The notes under the pieces: model-generated
What the model was told of the DNA's origin: nothing
What the model saw: only the letters and a program-made list of their open reading frames with translations
Databases searched by the model: none
Made by a program: the position numbers and the translations under genes
Assembly: GCF_052113705.1 (NCBI RefSeq)
Contig: NZ_JBGQOG010000008.1
Span: 62,001 to 126,000 of the forward strand
Source: JBGQOG01 sp052113705
GTDB lineage: Bacteria; Pseudomonadota; Alphaproteobacteria; Rhodobacterales; Rhodobacteraceae
DNA: 64,000 nucleotides
Direction of reading: 5' to 3'
Shown: piece after piece, positions 7,942 to 17,037 of the stretch
How positions within the stretch are numbered: the stretch's first letter is position 1
How the letters are laid out: each line of letters starts with the position of its first letter

Positions 7942-8994
7942 ATGCGAGCCGTTGAAATCACCAATCTGCACAAGTCCTACGGCACGGTCGAAGTCATCAA
8001 GGGCATTGATCTGGCCATTGAGGCGGGGGAATTCGTCAGCCTGCTCGGCCCCTCGGGCTGCGGCAAGACCACATTGTTGCGGATGATTGCCGGGTTGGAA
8101 ACCGCCAGCACCGGCGTGATCGTCATCGGCGGGCGCAGCTGCACGCATCTGCCGCCGGAAAAGCGCAACATCAGCATGGTGTTTCAGTCCTATGCGCTGA
8201 TCCCGCATCTGACGGTGCTGGGCAATGTGCTGTTCCCGCTGGAAATGCGGGTGATCGGCGCCGCCGCCGAGCGCCGAGCGCAGGCGATGGCCGCCCTTGA
8301 AATGGTGGGGCTGGCGCATCTGGCCAACCGCCTGCCCCGGCAACTGTCGGGCGGGCAGCAACAACGGGTGGCGGTGGCCCGTGCCGTGGTCTCGCGTCCC
8401 GATGTGCTGCTTCTGGACGAGCCGCTTTCCAACCTTGATGCCGCGATGCGCGAGCGGATGCAGGAAGAGCTGATCACTCTGCACCGCGCGACCGGCCTGA
8501 CCACGATTTTCGTGACGCATGATCAGGAGGAGGCGCTGAGCATGTCGGACCGGGTCATCTTGCTCAATGGCGGCTCTATCGAGCAGCAGGGCCAGCCTGC
8601 AGAGCTTTATAACGCGCCCCGCACCCGTTTTGCCGCGAGTTTCATCGGGGCGACCAATCTGATCGAGGCAGAGATACGCAGCGATCCCTCTGGCAGTTTT
8701 GCCTGCATCAAGGGCGGTCAGCACCTGCGGCTGGCCGAAACCGGAGCCCGCCAGGGGGCGGGTTATCTCAGCCTGCGGCAGGAGGATATCGTGCTCTCCG
8801 CCGATGCAGATGGTGTGGGGGGCATTCCGGGGGTGGTTGAAAACCGCATCTATCTGGGGGCGCGGGTGCGCTATGTGATCCGCACCGAGGCCGGGGAAAT
8901 GCGCTGCCTCGCGGTCCCGGACCGCAGCTATGCGGTGGGCGACCGGGTGCGGCTGGCCATCGCGCCCGACAGGGTGCGGCTGCTCGCCGCCTGA
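7942..8994 (+). CDS. ABC transporter ATP-binding protein, PotA type
   Basis: A 350-residue ATPase with Walker A GPSGCGKTT (about residues 36-44), Q-loop MVFQSYAL, signature LSGGQQQRVAVARA, Walker B LLLDEPLSNLD and switch His in VTHDQEEA. The C-terminal TOBE-like regulatory domain (about 240-350) is present. It energises the two permeases directly upstream and is the last gene of the LacI-controlled operon. Confidence 0.92.
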   Translation: MRAVEITNLHKSYGTVEVIKGIDLAIEAGEFVSLLGPSGCGKTTLLRMIAGLETASTGVIVIGGRSCTHLPPEKRNISMVFQSYALIPHLTVLGNVLFPLEMRVIGAAAERRAQAMAALEMVGLAHLANRLPRQLSGGQQQRVAVARAVVSRPDVLLLDEPLSNLDAAMRERMQEELITLHRATGLTTIFVTHDQEEALSMSDRVILLNGGSIEQQGQPAELYNAPRTRFAASFIGATNLIEAEIRSDPSGSFACIKGGQHLRLAETGARQGAGYLSLRQEDIVLSADADGVGGIPGVVENRIYLGARVRYVIRTEAGEMRCLAVPDRSYAVGDRVRLAIAPDRVRLLAA

Positions 8995-9005
8995 GCTGAA
9001 GCTCT

Positions 9006-9035
9006 GGCCGGGGGTGTCCGTCACACGCCCCGGCC
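9006..9035 (+). terminator. Probable terminator hairpin after the ABC operon
   Basis: GGCCGGGGGTGT pairs with ACAC plus CCCCGGCC with one bulged G, ending 41 bases past the ATPase stop; only a short TTT follows. A second hairpin (9061-9086) faces the opposite operon end. The convergent gap 8995-9088 holds nothing else. Confidence 0.5.
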
Positions 9036-9060
9036 CCGGTTTCCACGATGGCGGCGGGCG

Positions 9061-9086
9061 GTGGCGGGGCTCTCTCCCCGGGCCAC
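9061..9086 (-). terminator. Hairpin after the SDR gene of the convergent operon
   Basis: GTGGCGGGG pairs with CCCC and GCCAC (two unpaired G between) just past the SDR stop at 9089. It has no T-run, so if it terminates the ten-gene minus-strand operon it is not a classic intrinsic terminator. Confidence 0.4.
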
Positions 9087-9088
9087 CC

Positions 9089-9844
9089 TCAGCTCAGCAC
9101 GATTCCACCATCCACATTGAGGCTTTGGCCGGTCACAAAGGCACTGTCATTCGAGCAGAAGAAAGCGACCGGCCCCGCCACATCCTCCGGATCACCGATG
9201 CGCGCCATGGCGGTTTTGGCTTTCCAGGCGTTGCTGATCGCCGGATCGTCCAGATTGACCCGGCCCATATCGGTCAGGATGATGCCCGGGCAGATACAGT
9301 TGGCGGTGATACCGTAAGGGCCGACTTCCTGCGCCAGCACGCGGGTAAAGCCCATGACAGCGGCCTTTGAGGCCGAGTAATGCGCCTGTTCCGGCGCGCC
9401 ATGCTTGCCGCCGATGGAGGCGATGTTGCAGATGCGCCCGTAGTTCTGTGCCTTCATCAGGGGCAAGACCGCCTGCACCACCAGAAAGGTGCCCTTTGCG
9501 TTGATGTCCATCACCCTGTCCCAATACTCTTCCGGGCAGTGCTCCACATCCGAGGCGCGCAGGATGCCCGCGTTGTTCACCACGGCATGCAGCGTGCCCA
9601 TCTGCGCCACGGACGCCGCGACCATCGCCTGCACCTGCGCCTTGTCCGAGACATCGGCATGCAGCGCGATGACCCGGCCGCCATGGGCGCGGGCCTCGGC
9701 GGCGGTCTCGTCGAGGGGTGTGGCCTGCGCCGCGATATCGTTCAGCACAAGGTCAAAACCGCGCGCGGCCAGACCGAGGGCGATGGCTTTGCCGATCCCG
9801 CGGCTTGCGCCGGTGACGAGTGCGATACGTGCGTTCTGTGTCAT
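9089..9844 (-). CDS. SDR-family NAD(P)-dependent oxidoreductase
   Basis: A 251-residue classical short-chain dehydrogenase: cofactor motif TGASRGIG near residue 12, NNAG, catalytic Ser in NIASIGG and YSASK catalytic pair. It is FabG-like in length and would oxidise a secondary alcohol or reduce a ketone. ATG 9844 is chosen because AGGTGA sits just upstream; a GTG at 9853 is in frame. It is the last gene of the large operon starting at 19550, 12 bases after the other SDR. The two SDRs are clearly different proteins, suggesting two oxidation steps of the same pathway. Substrate unknown. Confidence 0.88.
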   Translation of the reverse strand: MTQNARIALVTGASRGIGKAIALGLAARGFDLVLNDIAAQATPLDETAAEARAHGGRVIALHADVSDKAQVQAMVAASVAQMGTLHAVVNNAGILRASDVEHCPEEYWDRVMDINAKGTFLVVQAVLPLMKAQNYGRICNIASIGGKHGAPEQAHYSASKAAVMGFTRVLAQEVGPYGITANCICPGIILTDMGRVNLDDPAISNAWKAKTAMARIGDPEDVAGPVAFFCSNDSAFVTGQSLNVDGGIVLS

Positions 9845-9856
9845 TCTGTTCACCTG

Positions 9857-10606
9857 TCAGATTGCTGTATAACCGCCGTCCACCGTCAGCACGGTGCCGG
9901 TCACATAAGAGGCTGCATCCGAGGCCAGATAGGCCACCGCCAAGGCAATTTCGCGCGGATCGGCAAGGCGGCCCATGGGGATACCCGCCAGCCAGGTGTT
10001 GAACCATTCCGGCTTGGACCGGCCAAGCAGCGTCAGTTCGGTGGCGGTATAGCCCGGCGCCACTGCATTCACCCGCACCTGCCCCGCCCATTCCACGGCA
10101 AGCGATTTGGTCAGCAGGTTCACCCCCGCCTTCGCGGCATTATAGGCCGCCTGCGGTTGCGGATGCACCGTCACCGCCCCACAGATCGAGCTGATGTTGA
10201 TGACACTGCCGCGCCCGGCCGCCACCATATGCCGTCCGAATGCGCGGCTGGTGTGAAAGACGCCGTGCAGGTTGACATCAATCACCCGCCGCCACTCTGC
10301 GAGATCGACATCAAGCGAGGGTGCGTTCATCACGATGCCCGCATTGTTCACGAGGATCGCGGCAGGGCCATGTTCGGCCGCCAGCGCCGCCGCTTGCTCT
10401 TCACATGCCGCAGCGTCAGTGACATCCAGCATCAGGGCGATGCCGCCCAATTCCTGCGCCAGCGCTGCAGCCGCTCCGGCGTCGCGGTCGGCCACCACCA
10501 CCCGCGCGCCGCCTTCGGCCAGAACCGTGGAAATCGCGCGGCCAATGCCGGCGGCCCCGCCGGTCACCACAGCCAGACGCCCGCTCAAGTCAAACTCGCG
10601 GATCAT
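9857..10606 (-). CDS. SDR-family polyol-dehydrogenase-like oxidoreductase
   Basis: A 249-residue short-chain dehydrogenase with TGGAAGIG near residue 15, NNAG, the active-site segment ISSICG and the catalytic pair as YNAAK, and the C-terminal TVDGGYTAI. Its style is that of polyol dehydrogenases such as threitol/iditol-type enzymes, but the substrate is not settled. Start ATG overlaps the stop of the FGGY kinase gene (ATGA), so the two are translationally coupled. Confidence 0.88.
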   Translation of the reverse strand: MIREFDLSGRLAVVTGGAAGIGRAISTVLAEGGARVVVADRDAGAAAALAQELGGIALMLDVTDAAACEEQAAALAAEHGPAAILVNNAGIVMNAPSLDVDLAEWRRVIDVNLHGVFHTSRAFGRHMVAAGRGSVINISSICGAVTVHPQPQAAYNAAKAGVNLLTKSLAVEWAGQVRVNAVAPGYTATELTLLGRSKPEWFNTWLAGIPMGRLADPREIALAVAYLASDAASYVTGTVLTVDGGYTAI

Positions 10607-12093
10607 ACCAAGGCCCCTTTCAGCGCCGGATACAGCGCTTTGTAGCGTTGATAAATCTCGTCATAGATCGCGGTTTCGCGCGCGCGCGGCTCGATACTGG
10701 TCCCCGGCCGCACCAAGGCCGCGATGCCGTCATCGATGCTGTCAAAACGCCCCGCCCCAAAGGCTGCGAGCACCGCGGACCCGGTTGAGGGCGCATCGGC
10801 CGAGGCCGGGATCCGCACCGGCAGGCCGGAGGTGTCGGCGTGGATCTGCATCCACAGGCGCGAGGCCGTCGCCCCGCCCCCCACCGTGATCTCGGTCGAG
10901 GTGTAGCCCCCTGCCCGAAAGGCATCCAGAATGGCGCGGGTGCCAAAGCCAATGCCCTCCATGATCGCCCGGAAGATGTGCTGCGGCTCATGCGCCAGCG
11001 TCAGCCCGACCAGCGCCCCCCGGCTGAGCGGATCGGTGAAGGGCGTGCGGTTGCCCTGAAAGTGGTCCTGCACGATCAGCCCCTCGCAGCCCGGCTCAAG
11101 CGCCTCGGCCAGACGGTTCATCTCATCCAGATCCAGCGTGCCACCGGTCAGGCGGCGCAGCCAGTTGATGATCGACCCGGTCGAGGTCTGCCCGCCCTCG
11201 ACAATCCACCGGCCCGGATAGACGATGTCAGGATAGGCGCCCCAAACGCCCGGCGCGTACAACGGCGCCTCGGTCACGCCAAAGAGCAGATGCGACGACC
11301 CGGTGATCAGCGCCAATTGCCCGGGCTGGGCCACCCCCAACCCGATGATGCCGATCAGCGCATCCGCGCCGCCCTGCACCACCTTGACGCTTTGCCGCAA
11401 CCCGAGGGCATGCGCGGCATGGGGCGTCAGCGTGCCCACCACCTCGCCCGGGGGCACCACGCGGTCGGGCCATTTCGCCTCAAGATCCTCCAGCCCCAGC
11501 TTGGACAGGATGCCCCGGGCCCAGCCGCCATTCCGGCTGGAATAGTGCCAGCGCAACCCCGCATTATCGAGGCTGGCACAGCGTTCTCCGGTCAGCCGCA
11601 GGGTCAGAAAGTCCTGATATTCGCAGATCGTATGGGCGGCATGATAGGTCTCGGGCTCATGGCGTTTCAGCCAGAGGGCCTTGGGGATCATCCATTCCGC
11701 CGAGACCGGACCCCGTCCCGCGCCATTGATCGCCAGCGCCGCATCCCCGGTGGCGAGCACCGCATCCGCCTCGGCATGGGCGCGCACGTCCATCCACATC
11801 AGCGCAGGCCGCAGCGCGCGCCCCTGTGCGTCCAGCGCGACCACGGTGCAACTGGTCGTGGCAAAGCACATCGCCTCGATCTCGGCCGCATCAATGCCCG
11901 CCGCGGCCACCGCACCCGCAGTGGCATTGACCAGTGCCTGCCACCAATCCTCGGGGTTCTGTTCGGCCCGCGCACCGGGGGCAAACCGGGTTTCATAGCC
12001 CACCGCTTTTTGCCCCAGACAGGTGCCTGTCAGATCATAAATCCGCGCGCGCAGGCTTTCGGTGCCCCCGTCAGCGGTCAGGTAATACGCCAT
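10603..12093 (-). CDS. FGGY-family carbohydrate kinase
   Basis: A 496-residue sugar/polyol kinase with an N-terminal phosphate loop in the form LTADGGTESLRARIYD, a substrate-domain motif MWMDVRAH, and the C-terminal ATP-binding FGGY signature region around TSTEITVGGGATASRLWMQIHAD. Full length for the family. It has LsrK/xylulokinase-like layout, and the operon also has an RbsABC-type importer and SorC regulator, a combination shared with AI-2 (Lsr) and polyol systems. It would phosphorylate the imported compound in the cytoplasm. GGGGGAGAAGAGA lies before the ATG. No exact substrate can be assigned. Confidence 0.88.
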   Translation of the reverse strand: MAYYLTADGGTESLRARIYDLTGTCLGQKAVGYETRFAPGARAEQNPEDWWQALVNATAGAVAAAGIDAAEIEAMCFATTSCTVVALDAQGRALRPALMWMDVRAHAEADAVLATGDAALAINGAGRGPVSAEWMIPKALWLKRHEPETYHAAHTICEYQDFLTLRLTGERCASLDNAGLRWHYSSRNGGWARGILSKLGLEDLEAKWPDRVVPPGEVVGTLTPHAAHALGLRQSVKVVQGGADALIGIIGLGVAQPGQLALITGSSHLLFGVTEAPLYAPGVWGAYPDIVYPGRWIVEGGQTSTGSIINWLRRLTGGTLDLDEMNRLAEALEPGCEGLIVQDHFQGNRTPFTDPLSRGALVGLTLAHEPQHIFRAIMEGIGFGTRAILDAFRAGGYTSTEITVGGGATASRLWMQIHADTSGLPVRIPASADAPSTGSAVLAAFGAGRFDSIDDGIAALVRPGTSIEPRARETAIYDEIYQRYKALYPALKGALV

Positions 12094-12120
12094 TCTCTTC
12101 TCCCCCCTTACCCCGCCCGT

Positions 12121-12456
12121 TCAGGCAAGGCTGCGCCAGGCCTCCAACGCCTTGGCACCATACATCACCGCCGGACCACCGCCCATCTCGACGGCAACCT
12201 CAATCGCTTCGATCAGCGCGGCCTCCTCCGCCCCATGCCTGCGCGCCGCATCCAGATGATAGAGGATGCAATCTTCGCAGCCTTTGGCGATGGCGATCGC
12301 CACGGCCACCAGTTCTTTCTGCGCGGCTGAGAACTGGCCGGGCGTGGTGGCGGCTTTGCTGATCCCCGCGAAGGACTGCATCAGACCGGGTGCCGCCTTG
12401 GCCAGGCCGCCAAGCCGGGTTTTGGCCGCGGCAAGGCCTGCTTTTGCGTCACGCAT
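12121..12456 (-). CDS. Carboxymuconolactone decarboxylase/AhpD-family protein
   Basis: A 111-residue all-helical protein with the redox-type motif GCEDCILYHLDAARRHG (Cys-x-x-Cys followed by a conserved His), characteristic of the CMD/AhpD family. In AhpD this pair serves as a thiol peroxidase partner that is reduced by a lipoylated E2 protein and E3. Here the gene overlaps the end of a lipoyl-domain E2 gene by eight bases, so a lipoate-linked redox role is attractive. That is inference; many CMD proteins have unknown functions. Confidence 0.85.
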   Translation of the reverse strand: MRDAKAGLAAAKTRLGGLAKAAPGLMQSFAGISKAATTPGQFSAAQKELVAVAIAIAKGCEDCILYHLDAARRHGAEEAALIEAIEVAVEMGGGPAVMYGAKALEAWRSLA

Positions 12457-13975
12457 TCTCGTGTCCTTTCAAGATCAGATCGACCACCTCGCGCGGGGCG
12501 TCCCATTGCGGCATGTGGCCGGTGGCCATGAAATGTACGGCAACGCGGGCGGGCAGGTTCAGCGCGTCAGTGGCGGAAACGATGCGGTCTTCGGTGCCAA
12601 ACACCGCGCGCAGTGGCAGGGTTTCGGGCAGGGCCTGCAGGGCGCGGATCAGATCGATCCGCTGGCGCCCCTCGGGGGCGGCCAAAACGCCCGCCAACTG
12701 TGTCAGTCTGCCACGTGCCAGCTCTGTGGCCATCTGCGCCAAGACAGCGTCAGAGAGCGCACCGCCCTTCGGGCCGAGGAGGCGCAGCAGATGCGCAACC
12801 TCGCCCGCCGTGGTTGCCCCGGCCATGCCATGCACGAAATCCGCGCCAATCTGCGGGCCACAGCCTGCGGGCGTCAGCAGCACAAGGCCGGTGACCTTGC
12901 TGCCCAGCCGCGCGGCCAGCGCCACCGCCACCGCCGCCCCCAGCGAATGCCCGACCAGCACCAGCGGCCCGGGCAGCAAGGCCGCCATTGCCGCCGCCGC
13001 ATCGGTCAGCGCCGCGAGATCAGCCGCCTCAACCCCGGTTTCACCGTGGCCCGGCAGGTCGAAAATGGCGGTGCGATGGCCCGCGCGGCACAGGGCGGCA
13101 GCCGTCACGGACCAGGCACTGCGGTCCCCGGCAAATCCGTGGATCAGCAGATGCATGCGCCCGCCCGTGCCATCAATCTCATAGGCGATGCGGCCTGCGG
13201 GGGTTTGCAGCCAGCCCGGGCCCGCAACCGTCCCGCCCGCATCCTCAACATCCCTGCGCTCAATGCGGCCCCGGCGTCCGCTGCCGGTCAGGCTGCTGAG
13301 CGCGACGCCTCGGTCCCGCGCCATACGGCGGGCCAGAGGTGTGGCGCGCAGACGGCCATCACCGCGTGCAGGGGGTTCGGGGGCCACGGGGCCGTCGGCC
13401 CCGGCCAGCACAGATGCGGGCGGCGTCGCCTCCGGGGCGTCAACCTCACCCTCAATTTCAGCGATGGGCTGACCAACGGCGACGCGGGTGCCGGGCCGCG
13501 CGAGAATGCGCAGCAGGCGCCCGTCAGAGAGTGCCGGGACCTCGGCGACGGTCTTGTCCGTCTCGATTTCCACATTGGCATCGCCCCGCGCATAGGTGGC
13601 GCCTTCGGCCACCAGCCATTGCCCGATCACCCCCTCTTCCATCGTCTCCCCCAGACGCGGCATGGTGAGGATGGCAGTGGGGGCAGCGTCCGGGGCGCCA
13701 TCGGCGGGCGCGCTGGCATCCACCCAATCGGCAGCCGTTTCCACCGAGACCCGGGCAATCGGCGCACCAACGGCGATCCGGTCTCCCGGCCCCACCATCA
13801 CCTCATCGAGCACACCATCCCCGAGGGCAGGATATTCCACCACCGTCTTGTCGGTCTCTACTTCAAGAATGGCATCGCCGCGCTTGAAGGCGGTGCCCGT
13901 GGGCACCAGCCAACCCAAAATGGTGCCCTCCTCCATCGTCTCGCCCAGACGTGGCATGCTCAGCATCAGCTGCAT
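12449..13975 (-). CDS. Acetoin dehydrogenase-type E2: two lipoyl domains, E3-binding domain and alpha/beta hydrolase
   Basis: A 508-residue protein with lipoyl domain 1 (about 1-78, lipoylated Lys43 in ETDKT), lipoyl domain 2 (about 100-176, Lys141 in ETDKT), a peripheral-subunit/E3-binding domain (about 209-243, ATPLARRMARDRG) and a C-terminal alpha/beta hydrolase (about 255-508) with HGFAGD, DLPGHGE and nucleophile Ser344 in GHSLGAA. A hydrolase domain in place of the usual CAT acyltransferase is a feature of AcoC, the E2 of acetoin-cleaving systems. Two lipoyl domains plus an E3-binding domain make it longer than the AcoC I recall. ATG 13975 overlaps the E1beta stop by one base. Confidence 0.9.
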   Translation of the reverse strand: MQLMLSMPRLGETMEEGTILGWLVPTGTAFKRGDAILEVETDKTVVEYPALGDGVLDEVMVGPGDRIAVGAPIARVSVETAADWVDASAPADGAPDAAPTAILTMPRLGETMEEGVIGQWLVAEGATYARGDANVEIETDKTVAEVPALSDGRLLRILARPGTRVAVGQPIAEIEGEVDAPEATPPASVLAGADGPVAPEPPARGDGRLRATPLARRMARDRGVALSSLTGSGRRGRIERRDVEDAGGTVAGPGWLQTPAGRIAYEIDGTGGRMHLLIHGFAGDRSAWSVTAAALCRAGHRTAIFDLPGHGETGVEAADLAALTDAAAAMAALLPGPLVLVGHSLGAAVAVALAARLGSKVTGLVLLTPAGCGPQIGADFVHGMAGATTAGEVAHLLRLLGPKGGALSDAVLAQMATELARGRLTQLAGVLAAPEGRQRIDLIRALQALPETLPLRAVFGTEDRIVSATDALNLPARVAVHFMATGHMPQWDAPREVVDLILKGHENA

Positions 13976-14970
13976 CACGCCGCCTCCCGCGCACAGAGGA
14001 GTTTCATCGCGCTCTCAAAGATCAGTTGCGGGCCGGGCACCGAGCCGGTTTCCAAAGCCGTTGACACCGAAATGGGAATGTCCTCGCCCGCCACGCGGAT
14101 CACCGGGTCCTCGAGGAAATCAAAGCATTCCTCGGTGATCCGCGCCGCCAGCTCCGCGGCAACCCCGGCGGTCATCACGCCTTCGCTGACCACCATGGCG
14201 CGCCCGGTTTTCTCAACCTCGGTGCGGATGGTGTCAAAATCGAGCGGGCTGAGGGTGCGCAGGTCGATCACCGTCGCCTCGATGCCGTGGTCAGCCAGCT
14301 TCTGCGCCGCCTCCATCGCGTAATGCACCTGGCGCGAATAGGTAACAATTACCAGATCATCGCCTTGGCGGCGCACAGCGGCCTTGCCCCAATCGGGCAC
14401 CGGCGCGTCAAGATCCACCGTTTCTTTCAGCGTGTAGAGGGCCTTATGTTCGATGAACACCACCGGATCGGGTTTGGTCAGCGCCTGACGCAGCAGGTGA
14501 TAGGCATCGGCCACGGTGGCGGGCATCGCCAGCCGCAGGCCCGGCGTGTGCATCACATAGGCCTCAAGGCTTTGGCTGTGCTGCGCGCCCGCCGAGCGGC
14601 CCGTGCCACCCTGTGTGCGCAACACCATCGGCACACCGATCTGACCGCCGAACATATAGCGGATCTTGGCGGCCTGATTGGCCAGCTGGTCCATCGTCAT
14701 ACCGATGAAATCGACATACATCAGCTCGGCCACAGGCCGCAGCCCCGCCATTGCCGCCCCGACAGCGGCGCCGACAATCGCGGGCTCCGAGATGGGCGTG
14801 TCGATCACCCGTTCGGGGCCAAACTCCTTGATCAGGTCCTTGGTGACGGCATAGGCGCCGCCATAACGGCCAACCTCTTCGCCCAGAATGATCACATCCG
14901 GATTTTCGGTCATCGAATCCGCCAGCGCCTTGCGCAGCGCGTCGCGGTAAGTGAGTTCTTGCAGTGCCAT
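13975..14970 (-). CDS. Acetoin/2-oxoacid dehydrogenase E1 component, beta subunit
   Basis: A 331-residue thiamine-diphosphate-dependent E1 beta subunit starting MALQELTYRDALRKAL. It contains ILGEEVG, the segment FGPERVIDTPISEPAIVGAAVGAAMAG split across the conserved cofactor-contact region, and a C-terminal transketolase domain ending EDIPISVSTALETGSVPG. It pairs with the E1alpha gene 10 bases upstream to cleave an alpha-keto acid or acyloin and pass the acyl group to lipoyl-E2. The start is placed at ATG 14970 because residues before it in the same frame are not E1beta-like and overlap the E1alpha gene. Confidence 0.92.
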   Translation of the reverse strand: MALQELTYRDALRKALADSMTENPDVIILGEEVGRYGGAYAVTKDLIKEFGPERVIDTPISEPAIVGAAVGAAMAGLRPVAELMYVDFIGMTMDQLANQAAKIRYMFGGQIGVPMVLRTQGGTGRSAGAQHSQSLEAYVMHTPGLRLAMPATVADAYHLLRQALTKPDPVVFIEHKALYTLKETVDLDAPVPDWGKAAVRRQGDDLVIVTYSRQVHYAMEAAQKLADHGIEATVIDLRTLSPLDFDTIRTEVEKTGRAMVVSEGVMTAGVAAELAARITEECFDFLEDPVIRVAGEDIPISVSTALETGSVPGPQLIFESAMKLLCAREAA

Positions 14971-14980
14971 GTTTGTCCCC

Positions 14981-16030
14981 TCAGCCGCGTGCCAGAATTC
15001 GGTCGATCCGGGTGCGCACCGGCTCTGGTTCCGGCTCGCCCACGGCGTAGACATCGCGGAACATCGACGACAGCGGCGGCTCGTGCTGCGCCACAGTGAA
15101 ATCAATGGTGGCGTCCATCTCAGAAGCCACCTCGGCATCGAGCGCATCCAGCGCGCTTTCCGACAGCATCTGGCGTTCGATCAGCGCCGCGCGGGCGAAG
15201 GCCACCGGGTCCTTGGCGCGGCCGATTTCCTCTTCGGCCGGGTCACGGTAGGGCGATTTGTCTTTGCGGGCGTGGCCGTAGAAGCGGTAGCAATCGATGA
15301 CCAAAAACGCGGGTTTGCCCGCCCTCACGCCGTCCACCAAACGGCGGCCCGCCTCGGCCACGGCCTCAACATCCAGCCCATCGACGGTTTCCGCCGCCAG
15401 CCCGAAGGCTTGCGCGCGTTCATGCAAACGCGGGTTGGCGGTGGCCTGATCAATCCGCGTGCCCATGCCATATTGGTTGTTGATGCAGACAAAGAGGCAG
15501 GGCAGCGACCAGAGCGCGGCCATATTCATGCTTTCGTACAAGATACCCTGCCCCGTCGCGCCATCGCCGAAGAACGCGGCGCTGATCGCCCCCGTCTTGT
15601 GATGCCGCGCGGCAAGCCCTGCGCCAACCACCGCCGGAATACCGCCGCCAACGATGGCATTTGCGCCCAGATGCCCCAGCCCCATATCGGCGATATGCAT
15701 CGAGCCGCCCTTGCCGTGGCAATAGCCCGCCTCTTTGCCGCCGATCTCGGCCATCATCCGGGCGGGATCGGCGCCGCGCGCCAGAAAGATGCCGTGACCG
15801 CGGTGATGGGTGGTGAATTTGTCGCCGTCGCGCATCGCGGCACAGACACCCGCAGCGGCGCTTTCCTCGCCAATCGAGAGGTGCAGCATCGAGCCCGCCG
15901 ATTGCCCGCGCACGAACAATTCGCCGACGCGTTCTTCAAAGGTGCGGATGCGGCGCATCATGCGGTAGAGCTGCGGCAGATCCGTGTTGGAACTGGCCTC
16001 GCCCCGCTGAACAGCCTGTGGCTGGTTCAT
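14981..16030 (-). CDS. Acetoin/2-oxoacid dehydrogenase E1 component, alpha subunit
   Basis: A 349-residue E1 alpha subunit with the thiamine-diphosphate/Mg2+ motif GDGATGQG...CINNQYG (about 168-201), HRGHG, and GYCHGKGGSMHIAD typical of the pyruvate/acetoin dehydrogenase group. The C-terminal YRFYGHARKDKSPYR resembles AcoA. Together with E1beta and the hydrolase-type E2 it forms an AcoABC-like complex producing an acyl-CoA plus an aldehyde or CO2. No E3 gene is in the operon, so a shared dihydrolipoamide dehydrogenase is presumably used. It follows the permease gene by 15 bases. Confidence 0.92.
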   Translation of the reverse strand: MNQPQAVQRGEASSNTDLPQLYRMMRRIRTFEERVGELFVRGQSAGSMLHLSIGEESAAAGVCAAMRDGDKFTTHHRGHGIFLARGADPARMMAEIGGKEAGYCHGKGGSMHIADMGLGHLGANAIVGGGIPAVVGAGLAARHHKTGAISAAFFGDGATGQGILYESMNMAALWSLPCLFVCINNQYGMGTRIDQATANPRLHERAQAFGLAAETVDGLDVEAVAEAGRRLVDGVRAGKPAFLVIDCYRFYGHARKDKSPYRDPAEEEIGRAKDPVAFARAALIERQMLSESALDALDAEVASEMDATIDFTVAQHEPPLSSMFRDVYAVGEPEPEPVRTRIDRILARG

Positions 16031-16045
16031 GTCAGTCTCCGATCT

Positions 16046-17037
16046 TTACAGAAGGTTCAGTTTGGTGCTGCGCGACACCACCGCCACCGCCACAAGGATG
16101 ATCACACCCTTCACGATGGACTGAATGTAAGTGTCCATGCCCATCAGATTGAGGCCGTTGTTGATGACCCCGATGAAGAGCGCACCGTAAAAAGTGCCCA
16201 GAACAGTTGCCGTGCCCGGGCGCAACATGGTCATGCCGATGAAGACCGTCGCGAGGCCGTCCAGCAGATAGCGCTCGCCCGCATTGGGTTGGCCCGAGCC
16301 AAGACGGGCGGAAAGAAGCGTGCCCGCCACCACCGCGAACAGGGCGCAGACGATGAGGGCTGCGGCACGGTAGCGGCGCACTTTCACGCCCGAGAGTTCC
16401 GCCGCTTTCTGATTGCCGCCGACGGCGTAGATGTAGCGGCCAAAGATCGTGCGCTCCATCACGAACCAGGCCAGCGCGACAGCGCTGAGCATAAAAAAGG
16501 CCAGCACCGGCACCCCCATCACGCGGCCCTGCCCCAGCCACAGAAAGCTGTCGGGCAGACCGCCATAGATGGCGCGGCCGCCGGTGAGCAGGAAATTGAC
16601 GCCAAAGAGGATCGAGCCCGTGGCCAGCGTCGCAATCAGCGAGGGGATGCCGACCAGCGTCACCAGAAAGGCGTTGAGCGCGCCCACCAGAAAGCCCGCC
16701 GCGAGGCCTGCCAGCAAGGCCACCGGCAATGACCATCCGGCGACCAGCATCAGCGGCACGAGCACACCCGCCAGCCCGACGGTAAAGCCGACTGACAGAT
16801 CCATTTCACGGGCGGCAAAGCCAAAGGTCAGGCCCGCGCCGACGATCGTCAGCATGGAGATCTGTTGCGCGATGTTCAGCAGGTTTTGCGGCGTCAGAAA
16901 CCGGTCCACCATCACCGAAAACACCACGAACATCAGCGCCAGCACGACCAATGTGCTGTAGCGTTGCAGGTAATCCTTGGGGATGACGCCCAAAACCGTG
17001 TCGCGGCGGTCGGCGGCGCTGGAATGTGTCAGATCGC

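Noticed and set aside
12266..14323. A 685-codon plus-strand open frame opposite the E2 and CMD genes
   Set aside because: The minus strand carries lipoyl, E3-binding and hydrolase motifs; the plus-strand frame is low-complexity Arg/Gln/Gly-rich shadow.
14951..16732. A 593-codon plus-strand open frame opposite E1alpha and the permease
   Set aside because: It is a shadow of genes with clear thiamine-diphosphate and membrane features on the minus strand.
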